Shown in pieces: positions 1 to 6,741 of a stretch of DNA of 10,800 bases. The number at the start of each line of letters is the position of its first letter. Position 1 is the stretch's first letter. The DNA is from Fusobacterium sp. Its GTDB lineage: Bacteria; Fusobacteriota; Fusobacteriia; Fusobacteriales; Fusobacteriaceae. A program made the position numbers and the translations under genes. Location: assembly GCF_032477075.1 (NCBI RefSeq), contig NZ_JAWDXO010000054.1, positions 1 to 10,800 of the forward strand. Direction: 5' to 3'. A model generated the notes under the pieces. It worked only from the letters and a program-made list of their open reading frames with translations. It did no database searches and was not told where the DNA came from.

Positions 1-951
1 TCATTTTCAGTAGACAGCAGTAAGGGAATAGGAGAGAAAATCTTTATAAGCCAAGATTCATTAACTAGTGGAAATGTATTACAGATACTAGGACATGAAT
101 TAGGACATCTGGCAAAATATGATAAAGATGAAAAAACAGCAGATAATGTAGGAAATAAAATAGAAGAGATAAAGGCAGGAGAAGAGAAAGACTACAATGA
201 ATATCTAGCTTCAATCAAAGATAAGTATAAGGACCTACCAAGTCTGGAAGAATCAAAAGAGTTAGAAAAGAATATTCCTGATGAATATAAAGAAAAACTA
301 GGATTAATAGGAGCTGCAACTGTAGCAGGAGTAGTATGGTTATTTAGTTCAGAAGAGACAGGAGATCCTATATTAGCTGATGCAAGTAAAATAAAAAAAG
401 ATAATGGAAAATTTTACTATGTTGATGAAAACAATAAAAAATATGAAATTAAAGAAGAATATATTGCAGCAGATGGAAGTATTATTATTCCAATTGAACC
501 ATCTTCTTACGAGCTAGAAGTTTTAAAGAATACAGTTATAGTTGCAAGTGCTGCAGTAATAGGGAGTACATTGTATGAGATGATTAATACAGGAACCGTT
601 TCTAATGTTGTTTGGGATAATATTACCCCTACACAACCAAATATGGAAAAAACATTGATTCCAAAATCTTTTACAATAAAGGTAGGAGAAGCCAATTATT
701 GGGTACATCCTAATGCTACTGAACATATGCAAGATCATCTTGCAACTATTACTAAAACAGGTGTTTCTCATAATTTTCCACTTAAAAATCAAATGCTTCT
801 TAAAAGTTTTGAGTCAAGTCTTAAAGAACTTACTAAGAGAGGCAATATTCTAGGTGAAAAATACACAATTGGTAATTGGGAAATAATGATAAATCAAAGA
901 GCTACAGATAAATTTCCAGTAGTTTATCATGCTGTAATGAAAGGACAATAA
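1..951 (+). CDS. C-terminal part of a large haemagglutinin/CdiA-like exoprotein with toxin tip (5' partial)
   Basis: The frame is open from base 1, so the true start lies upstream; 316 residues are visible. In order: a HELGH motif at residues 32-36 (HExxH type, zinc-peptidase-like), a charged helical stretch (about 41-80), the anchor SLEESKELEKNIPDEYKE (81-98), a hydrophobic segment (about 100-115), a second hydrophobic segment (about 178-191) and a terminal domain of roughly 85-100 residues. That domain has WVHP (234-237), an NATEHM element with His242, His246 and a final GNWEI...FPVVYHAV block. Seen: only the anchor recurs in the window, at 3545, where it joins a different C-terminus. Known: CDI and related polymorphic toxins keep a conserved body and swap toxin tips. 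Inferred: the last part is a toxin, and its His-rich start and W...P-HA end recall small RNase tips, though I cannot name the family. The immunity candidate starts 2 bp downstream. Confidence 0.8.
   Translation, partial: SFSVDSSKGIGEKIFISQDSLTSGNVLQILGHELGHLAKYDKDEKTADNVGNKIEEIKAGEEKDYNEYLASIKDKYKDLPSLEESKELEKNIPDEYKEKLGLIGAATVAGVVWLFSSEETGDPILADASKIKKDNGKFYYVDENNKKYEIKEEYIAADGSIIIPIEPSSYELEVLKNTVIVASAAVIGSTLYEMINTGTVSNVVWDNITPTQPNMEKTLIPKSFTIKVGEANYWVHPNATEHMQDHLATITKTGVSHNFPLKNQMLLKSFESSLKELTKRGNILGEKYTIGNWEIMINQRATDKFPVVYHAVMKGQ
240..298 (+). repeat. Pretoxin anchor repeat, copy in the active exoprotein
   Basis: About 59 bp encoding SLEESKELEKNIPDEYKE and neighbouring codons. It matches 3544-3602 with only a handful of mismatches; the first 21 bases are identical. 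Sequences on both sides differ, so it is a discrete homology tract suited to tip exchange by recombination. Confidence 0.75.
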
Positions 952-953
952 TT

Positions 954-1487
954 ATGTTAAAAATAAAAAAAATATTTCAAATAAAAAAAAATAAATTAGT
1001 AACTGATAGCCATATTCCATTAAATATAAGATTTGGAGAAAAATATATAGAACAAGAATGCTTTGAAATAACAAATCAAAAAAAATCTATTTTAGATATA
1101 AGAAGAGAAATAATAAATAATGAAATAACAAACATAGTATTAGTTGGGTGTGAAAAAGTTTTTTTTCATAATTTTAATTTTGACAATGAAAATAGAGAAA
1201 TAAAAATCATAGAAGGAATTCCTCAAATTTATTTTAACTCAAATAAAATAAAAGCAGGATTTACTACCATGATTTATAATGATTTTAAAGTTTTATATTC
1301 ATTTGATAAAATAAAAATTGTATTTACAAATGTAATCAATAATTATGATAAAATAAAAAAAAGAAGAATAAGAAATCATAATATAGATTTTGAAACTAAT
1401 AAAAATGGTACATTACTAAGTATAACAATAAATGAATTAACTTATGAAATAATAAAAAAAATAATATCTATTTTAATAAAAAAATAA
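954..1487 (+). CDS. Putative cognate immunity protein of the haemagglutinin toxin tip
   Basis: A 177-residue, lysine-, isoleucine- and asparagine-rich protein starting at an ATG 2 bp after the exoprotein stop, so it is almost certainly co-transcribed and perhaps translationally coupled with it. No good Shine-Dalgarno site stands out; the purine-rich AAAGGACAA at the end of the toxin gene is the only candidate. There is no signal peptide or membrane segment, so a cytoplasmic protein is expected. I recognise no family. Its role as immunity protein is inferred only from position directly behind a toxin tip, the usual arrangement in CDI and other polymorphic-toxin loci. A weak A+T hairpin follows at 1490-1515. 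Confidence 0.7.
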   Translation: MLKIKKIFQIKKNKLVTDSHIPLNIRFGEKYIEQECFEITNQKKSILDIRREIINNEITNIVLVGCEKVFFHNFNFDNENREIKIIEGIPQIYFNSNKIKAGFTTMIYNDFKVLYSFDKIKIVFTNVINNYDKIKKRRIRNHNIDFETNKNGTLLSITINELTYEIIKKIISILIKK

Positions 1488-1489
1488 AT

Positions 1490-1520
1490 AAAATTATAAT
1501 AAACTTTATAATTTTTATTT
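1490..1520 (+). terminator. A+T-only hairpin after the first immunity gene, possible weak terminator
   Basis: A perfect 10-bp inverted repeat (1490-1499 with 1506-1515, AAAATTATAA arms) has a 6-nt loop and is followed by a T-rich run. It begins 2 bp after the stop of the gene at 954. The lack of G-C pairs makes it weak, and such repeats arise by chance in A+T-rich DNA. Confidence 0.4.
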
Positions 1521-1599
1521 GATATTAACCTAAAAGTCAATATTTATAGATACTAAATTAAATGAATCTTTAAAGATTTAAATAATTGATGTTTTGAAG

Positions 1600-1623
1600 G
1601 TAGTCTGAAATTTTTCAGACTAC
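1600..1623. repeat. Cassette-border palindrome, copy 1
   Basis: Perfect inverted repeat: GTAGTCTGAA (1600-1609) with TTCAGACTAC (1614-1623), 4-nt loop, then CATTAAAATATT. It lies 112 bp after the immunity stop at 1487 and just before the toxin remnant at 1673. The arms resemble those at 2460, 7362 and 7980. This is the best-conserved palindrome of the family. Confidence 0.75.
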
Positions 1624-1672
1624 TCATTAAAATATTAATAAATATTTATCTATAAGAAACTCAAAATGATAA

Positions 1673-1936
1673 GAGAAATCTAATGTTGTAGAATTAGGAT
1701 ATGGTATTTTTAAGTATGACAAATATAATTCTAAATCAGATCTAGTTGGAAGAAAATTTTCTATAGGTCTATCTGTTCCTACTTTTCCTGCAGAAATACA
1801 TGCTGGAACTATAAATGAAAGTACAGTTATTGGAGGAGTAGATAAAGTTTATATGATAGAAATAGAAAATGGGTTTATAAAATCTATAGATAAAAATTTA
1901 AATTTAAAAGGAGTTAATTATTGGAAATCAAGATAA
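1673..1936 (+). pseudogene. Remnant of a toxin C-terminus (no start), overlapping the next immunity gene
   Basis: An 87-codon open stretch follows an in-frame stop at 1670-1672 and has no plausible start near its beginning. The peptide is compositionally ordinary and globular-looking (blocks VELGYGIFKYDKY, SVPTFPAEIHAGTINES, VDKVYMIEIENGF) and ends in KGVNYWKSR at the stop 1934-1936. It overlaps the next gene (TTG at 1921) by 16 bp. The same last residues recur in frame just before related immunity genes at 2542 and 7436 (KGVNYWKLR, KGVSYWKSR). I read it as the 3' end of a displaced toxin tip. The toxin family is not recognised; the phrase EIHAGTINEST is the most distinctive element for a search. 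Confidence 0.6.
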
Positions 1937-2454
1937 ATAAATCTCAAAATAAAATAGAAATTATAAAAGATGATTCTATAAAATACGCAAAAATTTCAAA
2001 ATTTACAAATACTTTATTTTTTTTATCAGTTATAGTATTTCTTATTATATCAAAAATGTATGGTAAGTTAGGTATATTAGGTTTTTTAACTTTTCTTCTT
2101 GGGGCAACTTTTATCATATATAGAAATTCATTGTATTTTAAAAATCGTCATATAAATGAAGTTTTAAAAATAGATTTAGAAAATATAAAATTAGAATTCT
2201 TGAAAGATGGAGATGCAATATATTCAAAAGATATTCCTAGATGGAAAGTTATGAAAATAAAAAAAGAAATTCCCCCTTTTAAATTTTATGGAAAAAATAG
2301 ATTTTTAAACATTATGGAAGAAGAATTAGTAGACAAAAGAATTCTGAAAATAATAACAAAAGATGAAGTTTTTTCATGGGGGTATAAAATAGAAGAAGAA
2401 AAAATAGATGAAATAATAAAACTTATAAAAGAATTCTGGAATATAGAAGATTAA
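1921..2454 (+). CDS. Putative membrane immunity protein (two-TM, TTG start)
   Basis: 177 residues starting at TTG 1921, with AAAGGAG at 1907-1913, 7 nt upstream. The start is supported by the paralogue at 7436, which has the same TTG, ribosome site and spacing. Layout: a short charged N-terminus, two hydrophobic segments (about 30-44 and 50-67), then a soluble domain with INEVLKIDLENIKLEFLKDG, YSKDIPRWKV and a C-terminal helix ending in EFWNIED. A membrane hairpin followed by a beta-rich-looking domain is reminiscent of YcxB/bacterial PH-like proteins, but I cannot confirm that. It shares all its ends with the 7436 protein, while residues about 28-75 differ strongly. Probable role: protection against the toxin whose tail overlaps its start. 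Confidence 0.75.
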   Translation: MEIKINKSQNKIEIIKDDSIKYAKISKFTNTLFFLSVIVFLIISKMYGKLGILGFLTFLLGATFIIYRNSLYFKNRHINEVLKIDLENIKLEFLKDGDAIYSKDIPRWKVMKIKKEIPPFKFYGKNRFLNIMEEELVDKRILKIITKDEVFSWGYKIEEEKIDEIIKLIKEFWNIED

Positions 2455-2459
2455 CATTT

Positions 2460-2492
2460 AATAAGTAGTCTAAAAAATTTAGACTGCTTATT
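2460..2492. repeat. Cassette-border palindrome, copy 2
   Basis: A 15-bp inverted repeat (2460-2474 with 2478-2492) with one G:T pair and a 3-nt loop; the core arms are AGTAGTCTAAA and TTTAGACTGCT. It starts 5 bp after the immunity stop at 2454, so it could also act as a transcription terminator, although no T-run follows. Confidence 0.75.
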
Positions 2493-2512
2493 GTAAAATA
2501 TAGACAAATAAG

Positions 2513-2610
2513 TTTAAAATAAAATCTAAAGGAGTTAATTATTGGAAGCTAAGATAAAAAATTTCGTGATGAAATAGAAATTATAAAAGAATTTTCAAAC
2601 TTTGAAAACT
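2513..2610 (+). pseudogene. Decayed copy of the toxin-tail/immunity-start junction
   Basis: The block AAAGGAGTTAATTATTGGA (2528-2546) is the same junction found at 1907 and 7422. In the toxin frame it reads KGVNYWKLR then stop. In the immunity frame the TTG at 2542 begins a copy of the 1921/7436 genes, but a 1-nt deletion near 2561-2566 shifts the frame, and homology fades after about 2592. A small perfect A+T palindrome (TTTTCAAA-C-TTTGAAAA, 2592-2608) sits where the homology ends. It marks a third, lost cassette of this family. Confidence 0.65.
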
Positions 2611-2635
2611 AAAAAGTAAGAACGGAGAGAATAAA

Positions 2636-3490
2636 ATGAAAAAAGAGTGGGGAATAAAAGATATATTCATTGCATTTTTAGGAATAGGTTTATTATTTGG
2701 TGCACTTATTTTATCAGTTGCAATAAGAGATAGTGAATCTCTTGTATTTAGATATCCAATAGAAGTGAGAAATATACTTATGGGAATATTGTATATAGGT
2801 TTTGTTATTTGTGGTTTATTGGTTGTTTGTGAAGGGTTATTAAAAATTAATTTTAGAGATTGTCGAATATTACCAATAAAAGTAAAAACTATATGGATAA
2901 TTCTTGCTTTTATTATGCCATTACTTGTAAGTGGTATATTACTATGTTTTCCTGGGGAATGGTTAAATATAGAGTTTAGCACAGCTAATGTAATAACTAC
3001 TCTATCATTTACATTGATGTTCTTTGGAGTAGGAGCACCTATAGTTGAAGAAATGATATTTAGAGGAATGATGCTTACAGTTTTTGAAAAAAAATGGAAT
3101 AAAGGAGCAGCAATAGTTTTAACTTCAGTTTTATTTGGTGTAATACATCTTATTGGGCAAAAAATGGGATTAAGAGATTTTCTTATTATGACATTATCAG
3201 TAAGTTTAATAGGAGCAATTTTAGCAATAGTTACATTTATAACAGAAAGTATATGGTCAAGTGTGGTTATACACATGGTGTGGAATATAATAATTATGGG
3301 GCAAATAATTAGTATAGGAGGAGTTAGACCATTATACAGCAGATATAATTATACTTTCAATTCTGATTCATTTTTACTTACAGGAGGTGCTTTTGGAATA
3401 GAAGCATCTCTACCAGTTATAATAATAAATATAATATTTTTAATCATAGTATGGAAGTTATGGAAAAAAGAAGATAATAAATTTTCATAG
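2636..3490 (+). CDS. CPBP family intramembrane metalloprotease (CAAX protease-like, Abi)
   Basis: 284 residues with many membrane segments (about 11-30, 47-68, 85-105, 115-135, 157-174, 182-203, 258-275). The three CPBP active-site motifs are all visible: EExxxR (Glu138, Glu139, Arg143 in VEEMIFRG), FxxxH (Phe167, His171) and HxxxN (His213, Asn217 in HMVWN), so an active glutamate/histidine protease is expected. Family knowledge: bacterial CPBP proteins include maturation proteases and proteins linked to bacteriocin self-immunity, so an immunity-type job is possible here but unproven. The start ATG has GGAGAG at 2624-2629. It stands alone between a decayed cassette and an orphan toxin tip, and no precursor with a C-terminal CAAX-like tail is evident nearby. 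Confidence 0.9.
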   Translation: MKKEWGIKDIFIAFLGIGLLFGALILSVAIRDSESLVFRYPIEVRNILMGILYIGFVICGLLVVCEGLLKINFRDCRILPIKVKTIWIILAFIMPLLVSGILLCFPGEWLNIEFSTANVITTLSFTLMFFGVGAPIVEEMIFRGMMLTVFEKKWNKGAAIVLTSVLFGVIHLIGQKMGLRDFLIMTLSVSLIGAILAIVTFITESIWSSVVIHMVWNIIIMGQIISIGGVRPLYSRYNYTFNSDSFLLTGGAFGIEASLPVIIINIIFLIIVWKLWKKEDNKFS

Positions 3491-3508
3491 GATATCTATC
3501 AATAAAAC

Positions 3509-4120
3509 TTGATTTTTATGGTGTTCTATTTTAGAATTTTTCTAAGTCTGGAAGAATCAAAAGAATTAGAAAATAGAATTCCTGATGAATATAAGGAAAA
3601 CTTTGCATTAACAACCACAATAATAATAGGTGGAGTAGTTTTAATAGGGAGTTATTATTCTGGACAAAAAACAGAGGAATATTTAAATTCAGAAGAAGGT
3701 AAAAGAGCTTGGAGTAAGTTTGAAGAAAACTTAAAAGAAGAATGGGAAGCTAAGAAAAATAAAGGAATAGCTTATGCAGAATTTTATCAAACTTCCTTAG
3801 AAGCATTTTTAACTGATAAAGTAGGAATAAAAGATATTGCAATTAAAAATGAAACAATACATAAAATTCAAGTTGATGTAGGAGATGTTATTCTTACACC
3901 TGGTATAGATAAAAGTAAATTTAAAAAAGGAAAAGATAAAGATGGAAATGATGGTTATGAAAATTTAGAAGATGGAAGTTGGTGGGAAAAAGATAGAGCA
4001 AAACATGGAGATAAAAATGGTTGGAAAAGATGGCCAAGCAAAAAAGATAAAGATAAAAATGCTAAAAAAGGAGGAACTAGAAGAACGGTAGGAGGAAATG
4101 GGAAAGTATATAATGATTAA
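3509..4120 (+). CDS. Orphan toxin tip module (CdiA-CT-like), probably untranslated on its own
   Basis: The open frame reaches back to TTG 3509 (203 residues; next start ATG 3518), but no Shine-Dalgarno sequence precedes either, and the first 12 residues look like read-through of non-coding DNA. From Ser13 it has the anchor shared with the exoprotein, a hydrophobic segment (about 31-50), a charged helical region rich in Trp, Glu and Lys (about 68-95), and a basic C-terminus with DGSWWEKDRAKHGD, GWKRWP and TRRTVGGNGKVYND. The W/K/H-rich ending with a final NGK-like turn resembles small nuclease tips of polymorphic toxins; an Ntox21-like fold is a guess only. Probable function: a silent donor tip that becomes active after recombination into the exoprotein gene. 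Its likely immunity gene starts 22 bp downstream. Confidence 0.7.
   Translation: MIFMVFYFRIFLSLEESKELENRIPDEYKENFALTTTIIIGGVVLIGSYYSGQKTEEYLNSEEGKRAWSKFEENLKEEWEAKKNKGIAYAEFYQTSLEAFLTDKVGIKDIAIKNETIHKIQVDVGDVILTPGIDKSKFKKGKDKDGNDGYENLEDGSWWEKDRAKHGDKNGWKRWPSKKDKDKNAKKGGTRRTVGGNGKVYND
3544..3602 (+). repeat. Pretoxin anchor repeat, copy in the orphan toxin tip
   Basis: Partner of 240-298, encoding SLEESKELENRIPDEYKE. It lies near the 5' end of the orphan reading frame, just where homology to the exoprotein would begin if this were a donor cassette. Both copies are followed by a hydrophobic segment of unlike sequence. Confidence 0.75.
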
Positions 4121-4142
4121 ATTAAAAAAGGAGAATACTATA

Positions 4143-4718
4143 TTGAGGTTATTAAACTATTCTAGGGAAATAAAATATTGTAATAAAAATATATTAATGA
4201 TTAACAGTATTCCTGATAATATAACAGAAGAAGAAGAAGATATTTTATTTGATAAGAATTTTGTTGACATAAAAGACTTAAAAATAAAAGAAATTCATAA
4301 AATTGCACAAAAGAAACTAATATTAGCATTAAAAGAATTTTATATTTTAAATAATGGACCTGTATTTTGCAATTTGTTTAACTTTGATAAATTAAATGAT
4401 TTAGGTATTTATGAAAATGATAATCAATATACATTGGAAGAAAAAAATCAACTATACAATTTATTATGTAGACTAAGTGGCAGAGAACTTTTTTACCATA
4501 GATTATTTAAACTAAACAATTTAGAAGAATTTGAAATATTGATAAAATATAATCTAGTTACTTTTAGAAGTATTAAATTTTACTTTAGAAATCTACATCT
4601 TATTGCTTTGGGAAAATATGATTATAGTTATATTTTATCTGGTTCATATAGTAACCCTAAAGTATTAAATATTTTAAAGAATAATGATATATCTATTTAT
4701 AAAACTACAGCTTTTTAA
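4143..4718 (+). CDS. Putative immunity protein for the orphan tip, paralogue 1 (TTG start)
   Basis: The frame is open from ATG 4098, but TTG 4143 is the better start. AAAAAAGGAG lies at 4124-4133, 9 nt before it. From there the protein has 191 residues and aligns without gaps to the 191-residue neighbour at 4767, which also starts with TTG (N-termini MRLLNYSREIKY and MKLIKEESFFKY). It is soluble and acidic, with the shared blocks INSIP, ITEEE, DILFD, DIKDLKIK, QYTLEEK, CRLSG, LEEFEILIK, YFRNLHLI and YILSGSY. No known family is recognised. Immunity is inferred from position directly behind the toxin tip. Confidence 0.7.
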   Translation: MRLLNYSREIKYCNKNILMINSIPDNITEEEEDILFDKNFVDIKDLKIKEIHKIAQKKLILALKEFYILNNGPVFCNLFNFDKLNDLGIYENDNQYTLEEKNQLYNLLCRLSGRELFYHRLFKLNNLEEFEILIKYNLVTFRSIKFYFRNLHLIALGKYDYSYILSGSYSNPKVLNILKNNDISIYKTTAF

Positions 4719-4766
4719 ATTCCTCATAAATAAAGATAAAGTAAATTTAGAAAGGAGGGTATTTTA

Positions 4767-5342
4767 TTGAAACTAATAAAAGAAGAGTCATTTTTTAAGT
4801 ATAAAAATAAAGATGTGTTGATTATTAATAGTATCCCTAATGATATAACAGAAGAGGAAAAAGATATTTTATTTGATGAAAATTTTTCTGACATAAAAGA
4901 TTTAAAAATAAAAAAAATACATGAAATTTCACAAAAAAGACTAATTTTAATGTTGAATGAACTTTATGCTTTAAATAATGGTTCTGTGTTCTGTAAATTA
5001 TTCTATTTTGATAAATTAGATGATTTAGGTCTTTATGAAGATGATATTCAATATACTTTAGAAGAAAAAAAGAAACTTGCTAACTTATGGTGTAGATTGA
5101 GTGGGAAAGAACTTATTTACCAAAAATTATTTAAACTATATACTTTAGAAGAATTTGAAATATTAATAAAATTTCAACTAGTAACTTTTAGAAATGTTTT
5201 ATTTTATTTTAGAAATCTTCATCTTATTATTTTAGGGGAATATGGTTATACCTATATTTTATCTGGTTCATATAACAATTCAAAAATAACTTCTATATTT
5301 AAAAAAAATAATATAGATTTTTATGAAACTAAAGGATATTAA
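4767..5342 (+). CDS. Putative immunity protein, paralogue 2 (TTG start)
   Basis: 191 residues, starting at TTG 4767 with a strong AAAGGAGGG at 4751-4759, 7 nt upstream. It is an ungapped, clearly similar duplicate of the protein encoded at 4143. Conservation spans the length, with more change at both termini and around residues 65-90. Inferred role: either a second immunity protein for a variant of the same toxin, or one carried in with a cassette whose toxin has been lost. No membrane segment or signal peptide. The next gene starts 2 bp after its stop. Confidence 0.75.
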   Translation: MKLIKEESFFKYKNKDVLIINSIPNDITEEEKDILFDENFSDIKDLKIKKIHEISQKRLILMLNELYALNNGSVFCKLFYFDKLDDLGLYEDDIQYTLEEKKKLANLWCRLSGKELIYQKLFKLYTLEEFEILIKFQLVTFRNVLFYFRNLHLIILGEYGYTYILSGSYNNSKITSIFKKNNIDFYETKGY

Positions 5343-5344
5343 AT

Positions 5345-5914
5345 ATGAGTAAAACCTATGAAGTTTATCCTACCACTTCATATATTCCGAGAAAAGAAGA
5401 AATAGGAAAATTATCTGAAAAATATTTAAATACTTTTTTAGAAAAGGAAAATATAAAAGAAGAATATAAAAAAAGAATGAAAATTACTAATTCAACTCTT
5501 AAATTTTCTGATAAAAATTATGTTAATAGAGAAAATATATGTATGATTGATACAGAGTATGATATATATCAATTAAATATTAAAGAAGGAAATGCAATAT
5601 TTGTTTTTTTTCATAAATTTACTCAACTTGATATTGAAGTTTTAGAAGAAACACTCATTAACACAAATTATGAAAATGAATTTGAAAAAATTGTAAAGTT
5701 AAGTTATACCTGGACAGTAAAAAGAACTGCTTGGCAACCAGTATTATCAAATATATTGTATGGTTTTATTGCTATAGCAATAGTTGAACTTACTGATGGT
5801 ATAATATATTCTGGAGATGGAGCATGGAATTTTGAAATCTTTCCTGTCAAAGCAAAAGAATTCCTTCCAATCCTTTTAGATGCAACTATTGAAAAAATTT
5901 TAAGAAGTGAGTAA
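5345..5914 (+). CDS. Conserved-looking hypothetical protein, possible immunity protein
   Basis: 189 residues, ATG 2 bp after the previous stop, with AAAGGA (5331-5336) inside the upstream gene as its ribosome site. The C-terminal half carries a distinctive pattern: TAWQPVLSNILYGFIAIAIVE, then LTDGIIYSGDGAWNFEIFP, then an AKEFL helix. I have an impression of similar LxYGxxAxxIxExTxGxIYSxDGAW-type proteins in polymorphic-toxin neighbourhoods, but cannot name the family. The Ile/Ala-rich stretch (about 139-150) is hydrophobic but short and is followed by a conserved-looking loop, so a buried helix is likelier than a membrane span. It belongs to the same transcription unit as 4143 and 4767. Confidence 0.7.
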   Translation: MSKTYEVYPTTSYIPRKEEIGKLSEKYLNTFLEKENIKEEYKKRMKITNSTLKFSDKNYVNRENICMIDTEYDIYQLNIKEGNAIFVFFHKFTQLDIEVLEETLINTNYENEFEKIVKLSYTWTVKRTAWQPVLSNILYGFIAIAIVELTDGIIYSGDGAWNFEIFPVKAKEFLPILLDATIEKILRSE

Positions 5915-5920
5915 AACTGG

Positions 5921-6004
5921 ATTAGCATCAACAAAGTGGATAAAAAATTAAAAAAGGAATTTCTAGAAGTAAATAATATTTGTAAAAAATTTATATCTAA
6001 ATAA
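5921..6004 (+). other. Short open tail, possible remnant of a lost gene
   Basis: A stretch without stops after the 5345 gene encodes about 27 residues (INKVDKKLKKEFLEVNN then ICKKFISK) and ends at TAA 6002-6004. It has no start of its own. It looks like the end of a lysine-rich helix but may be chance in such A+T-rich DNA. The rest of 5915-6046 shows nothing recognisable. Confidence 0.2.
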
Positions 6005-6046
6005 TACTTTGAAAAAATATTTTTAACTAAATTTGATATTTTACAG

Positions 6047-6069
6047 GTGGCTCAATTAATTTGAGTCAC
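6047..6069. repeat. Cassette-border palindrome, copy 3
   Basis: GTGGCTCAA (6047-6055) with TTGAGTCAC (6061-6069), one G:T pair, followed by TTAATAAAATATAG. It is the most diverged copy in the arms, but keeps the G-rich left end and the downstream AATAAAATAT context. It stands 18 bp before the fragment starting at 6088. Confidence 0.6.
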
Positions 6070-6087
6070 TTAATAAAATATAGAAAT

Positions 6088-6741
6088 ATGAGAGATACGA
6101 TAATAGAAGCTGGAGAATATTTAGAAGCAGTCTATGATGGAATAGCAGATTCTGGAGTGGGAGGAAAAGGAAATACTATAAAGGAAAAATTTATAGAAAA
6201 TTATTCAAAGAAAAAGGGCAAGGCAGTCACCATTACATAAAACTAAAAGAAAAAACTATAGATGAAAATGGAGAAATATTAGCTGATAAGTTAAATGAAA
6301 AAGGAAATAGAGTACAAGATCTATTGAAATATTTTGCATCAAGTGTTGGTTATGAAGGTGAAATACCAAGAATTTTGAGTAGTAAAGTTTAATGAAACAG
6401 AAGACATTAATTCAGCTAAAGATTTAATATTAAATGAAGCAAATAATACTTATAAAGAAAAACTAAATCCAAATGATTTAGTTATATCTGGAAAAACAGA
6501 TACAGAAATGATTAAGCAAGTTTTTAATTCTGCTTTAAATTACCAAAAAAATACTGAGAATACTCCTGTTAATTATAAAATCCTTGGTCCTAATTGCAAT
6601 ACATGGTTTTTTAATTTATCAGAAAGTAATAATATTCAAAATAATATTTCTGATTTTGGTGGAGGATTTGCTGATCCAGGAGCTAAAAAGGAGCTCGATC
6701 AAAATCTTTGGAAAGAAAATGGAGGAAAAAGTGGCAGATAA
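6088..6741 (+). pseudogene. Frameshifted haemagglutinin toxin module with GPNCNTW motif
   Basis: Three consecutive frames join into one protein-like sequence. 6088-6200 (frame 1) reads MRDTIIEAGEYLEAVYDGIA and onwards. About 6198-6389 (frame 3) reads FKEKGQGSHHYIKLKEK, then NRVQDLLKYF and GYEGEIPRIL. 6379-6741 (frame 1) reads FNETEDINSAKD, YKILGPNCNTWFFNLSE and GGGFADPGAKKE. The first break fits loss of one A in a run at 6197-6200; the second lies near 6388-6390. The first two parts look like the exoprotein body rather than a tip. The last 120 residues carry Cys6595-6597 in NCNTW plus a G-G-FADPG element, a pattern seen in toxin domains with N[CS]N[TS] and GxxPG motifs; a papain/NlpC-like role is speculative. 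Its 3' end overlaps the next gene by 23 bp. Confidence 0.65.

Noticed and set aside
523..792. Minus-strand open frames within the toxin tip (507-695, 523-792)
   Set aside because: They lie opposite a continuous + frame that reads as protein from base 1, and have no ribosome site or plausible composition.
2581..3276. 231-residue open frame on the minus strand across the CPBP gene
   Set aside because: It is antisense to a gene with all catalytic motifs of a known family; the translated sequence has low-complexity Ile/Asn/Pro composition typical of shadow frames.
6584..6718. N-terminal extension of the membrane immunity gene from the upstream start at 6584
   Set aside because: This part overlaps the toxin coding frame that carries the GPNCNTW motif, and a better start with a nearby purine-rich site exists at 6719.
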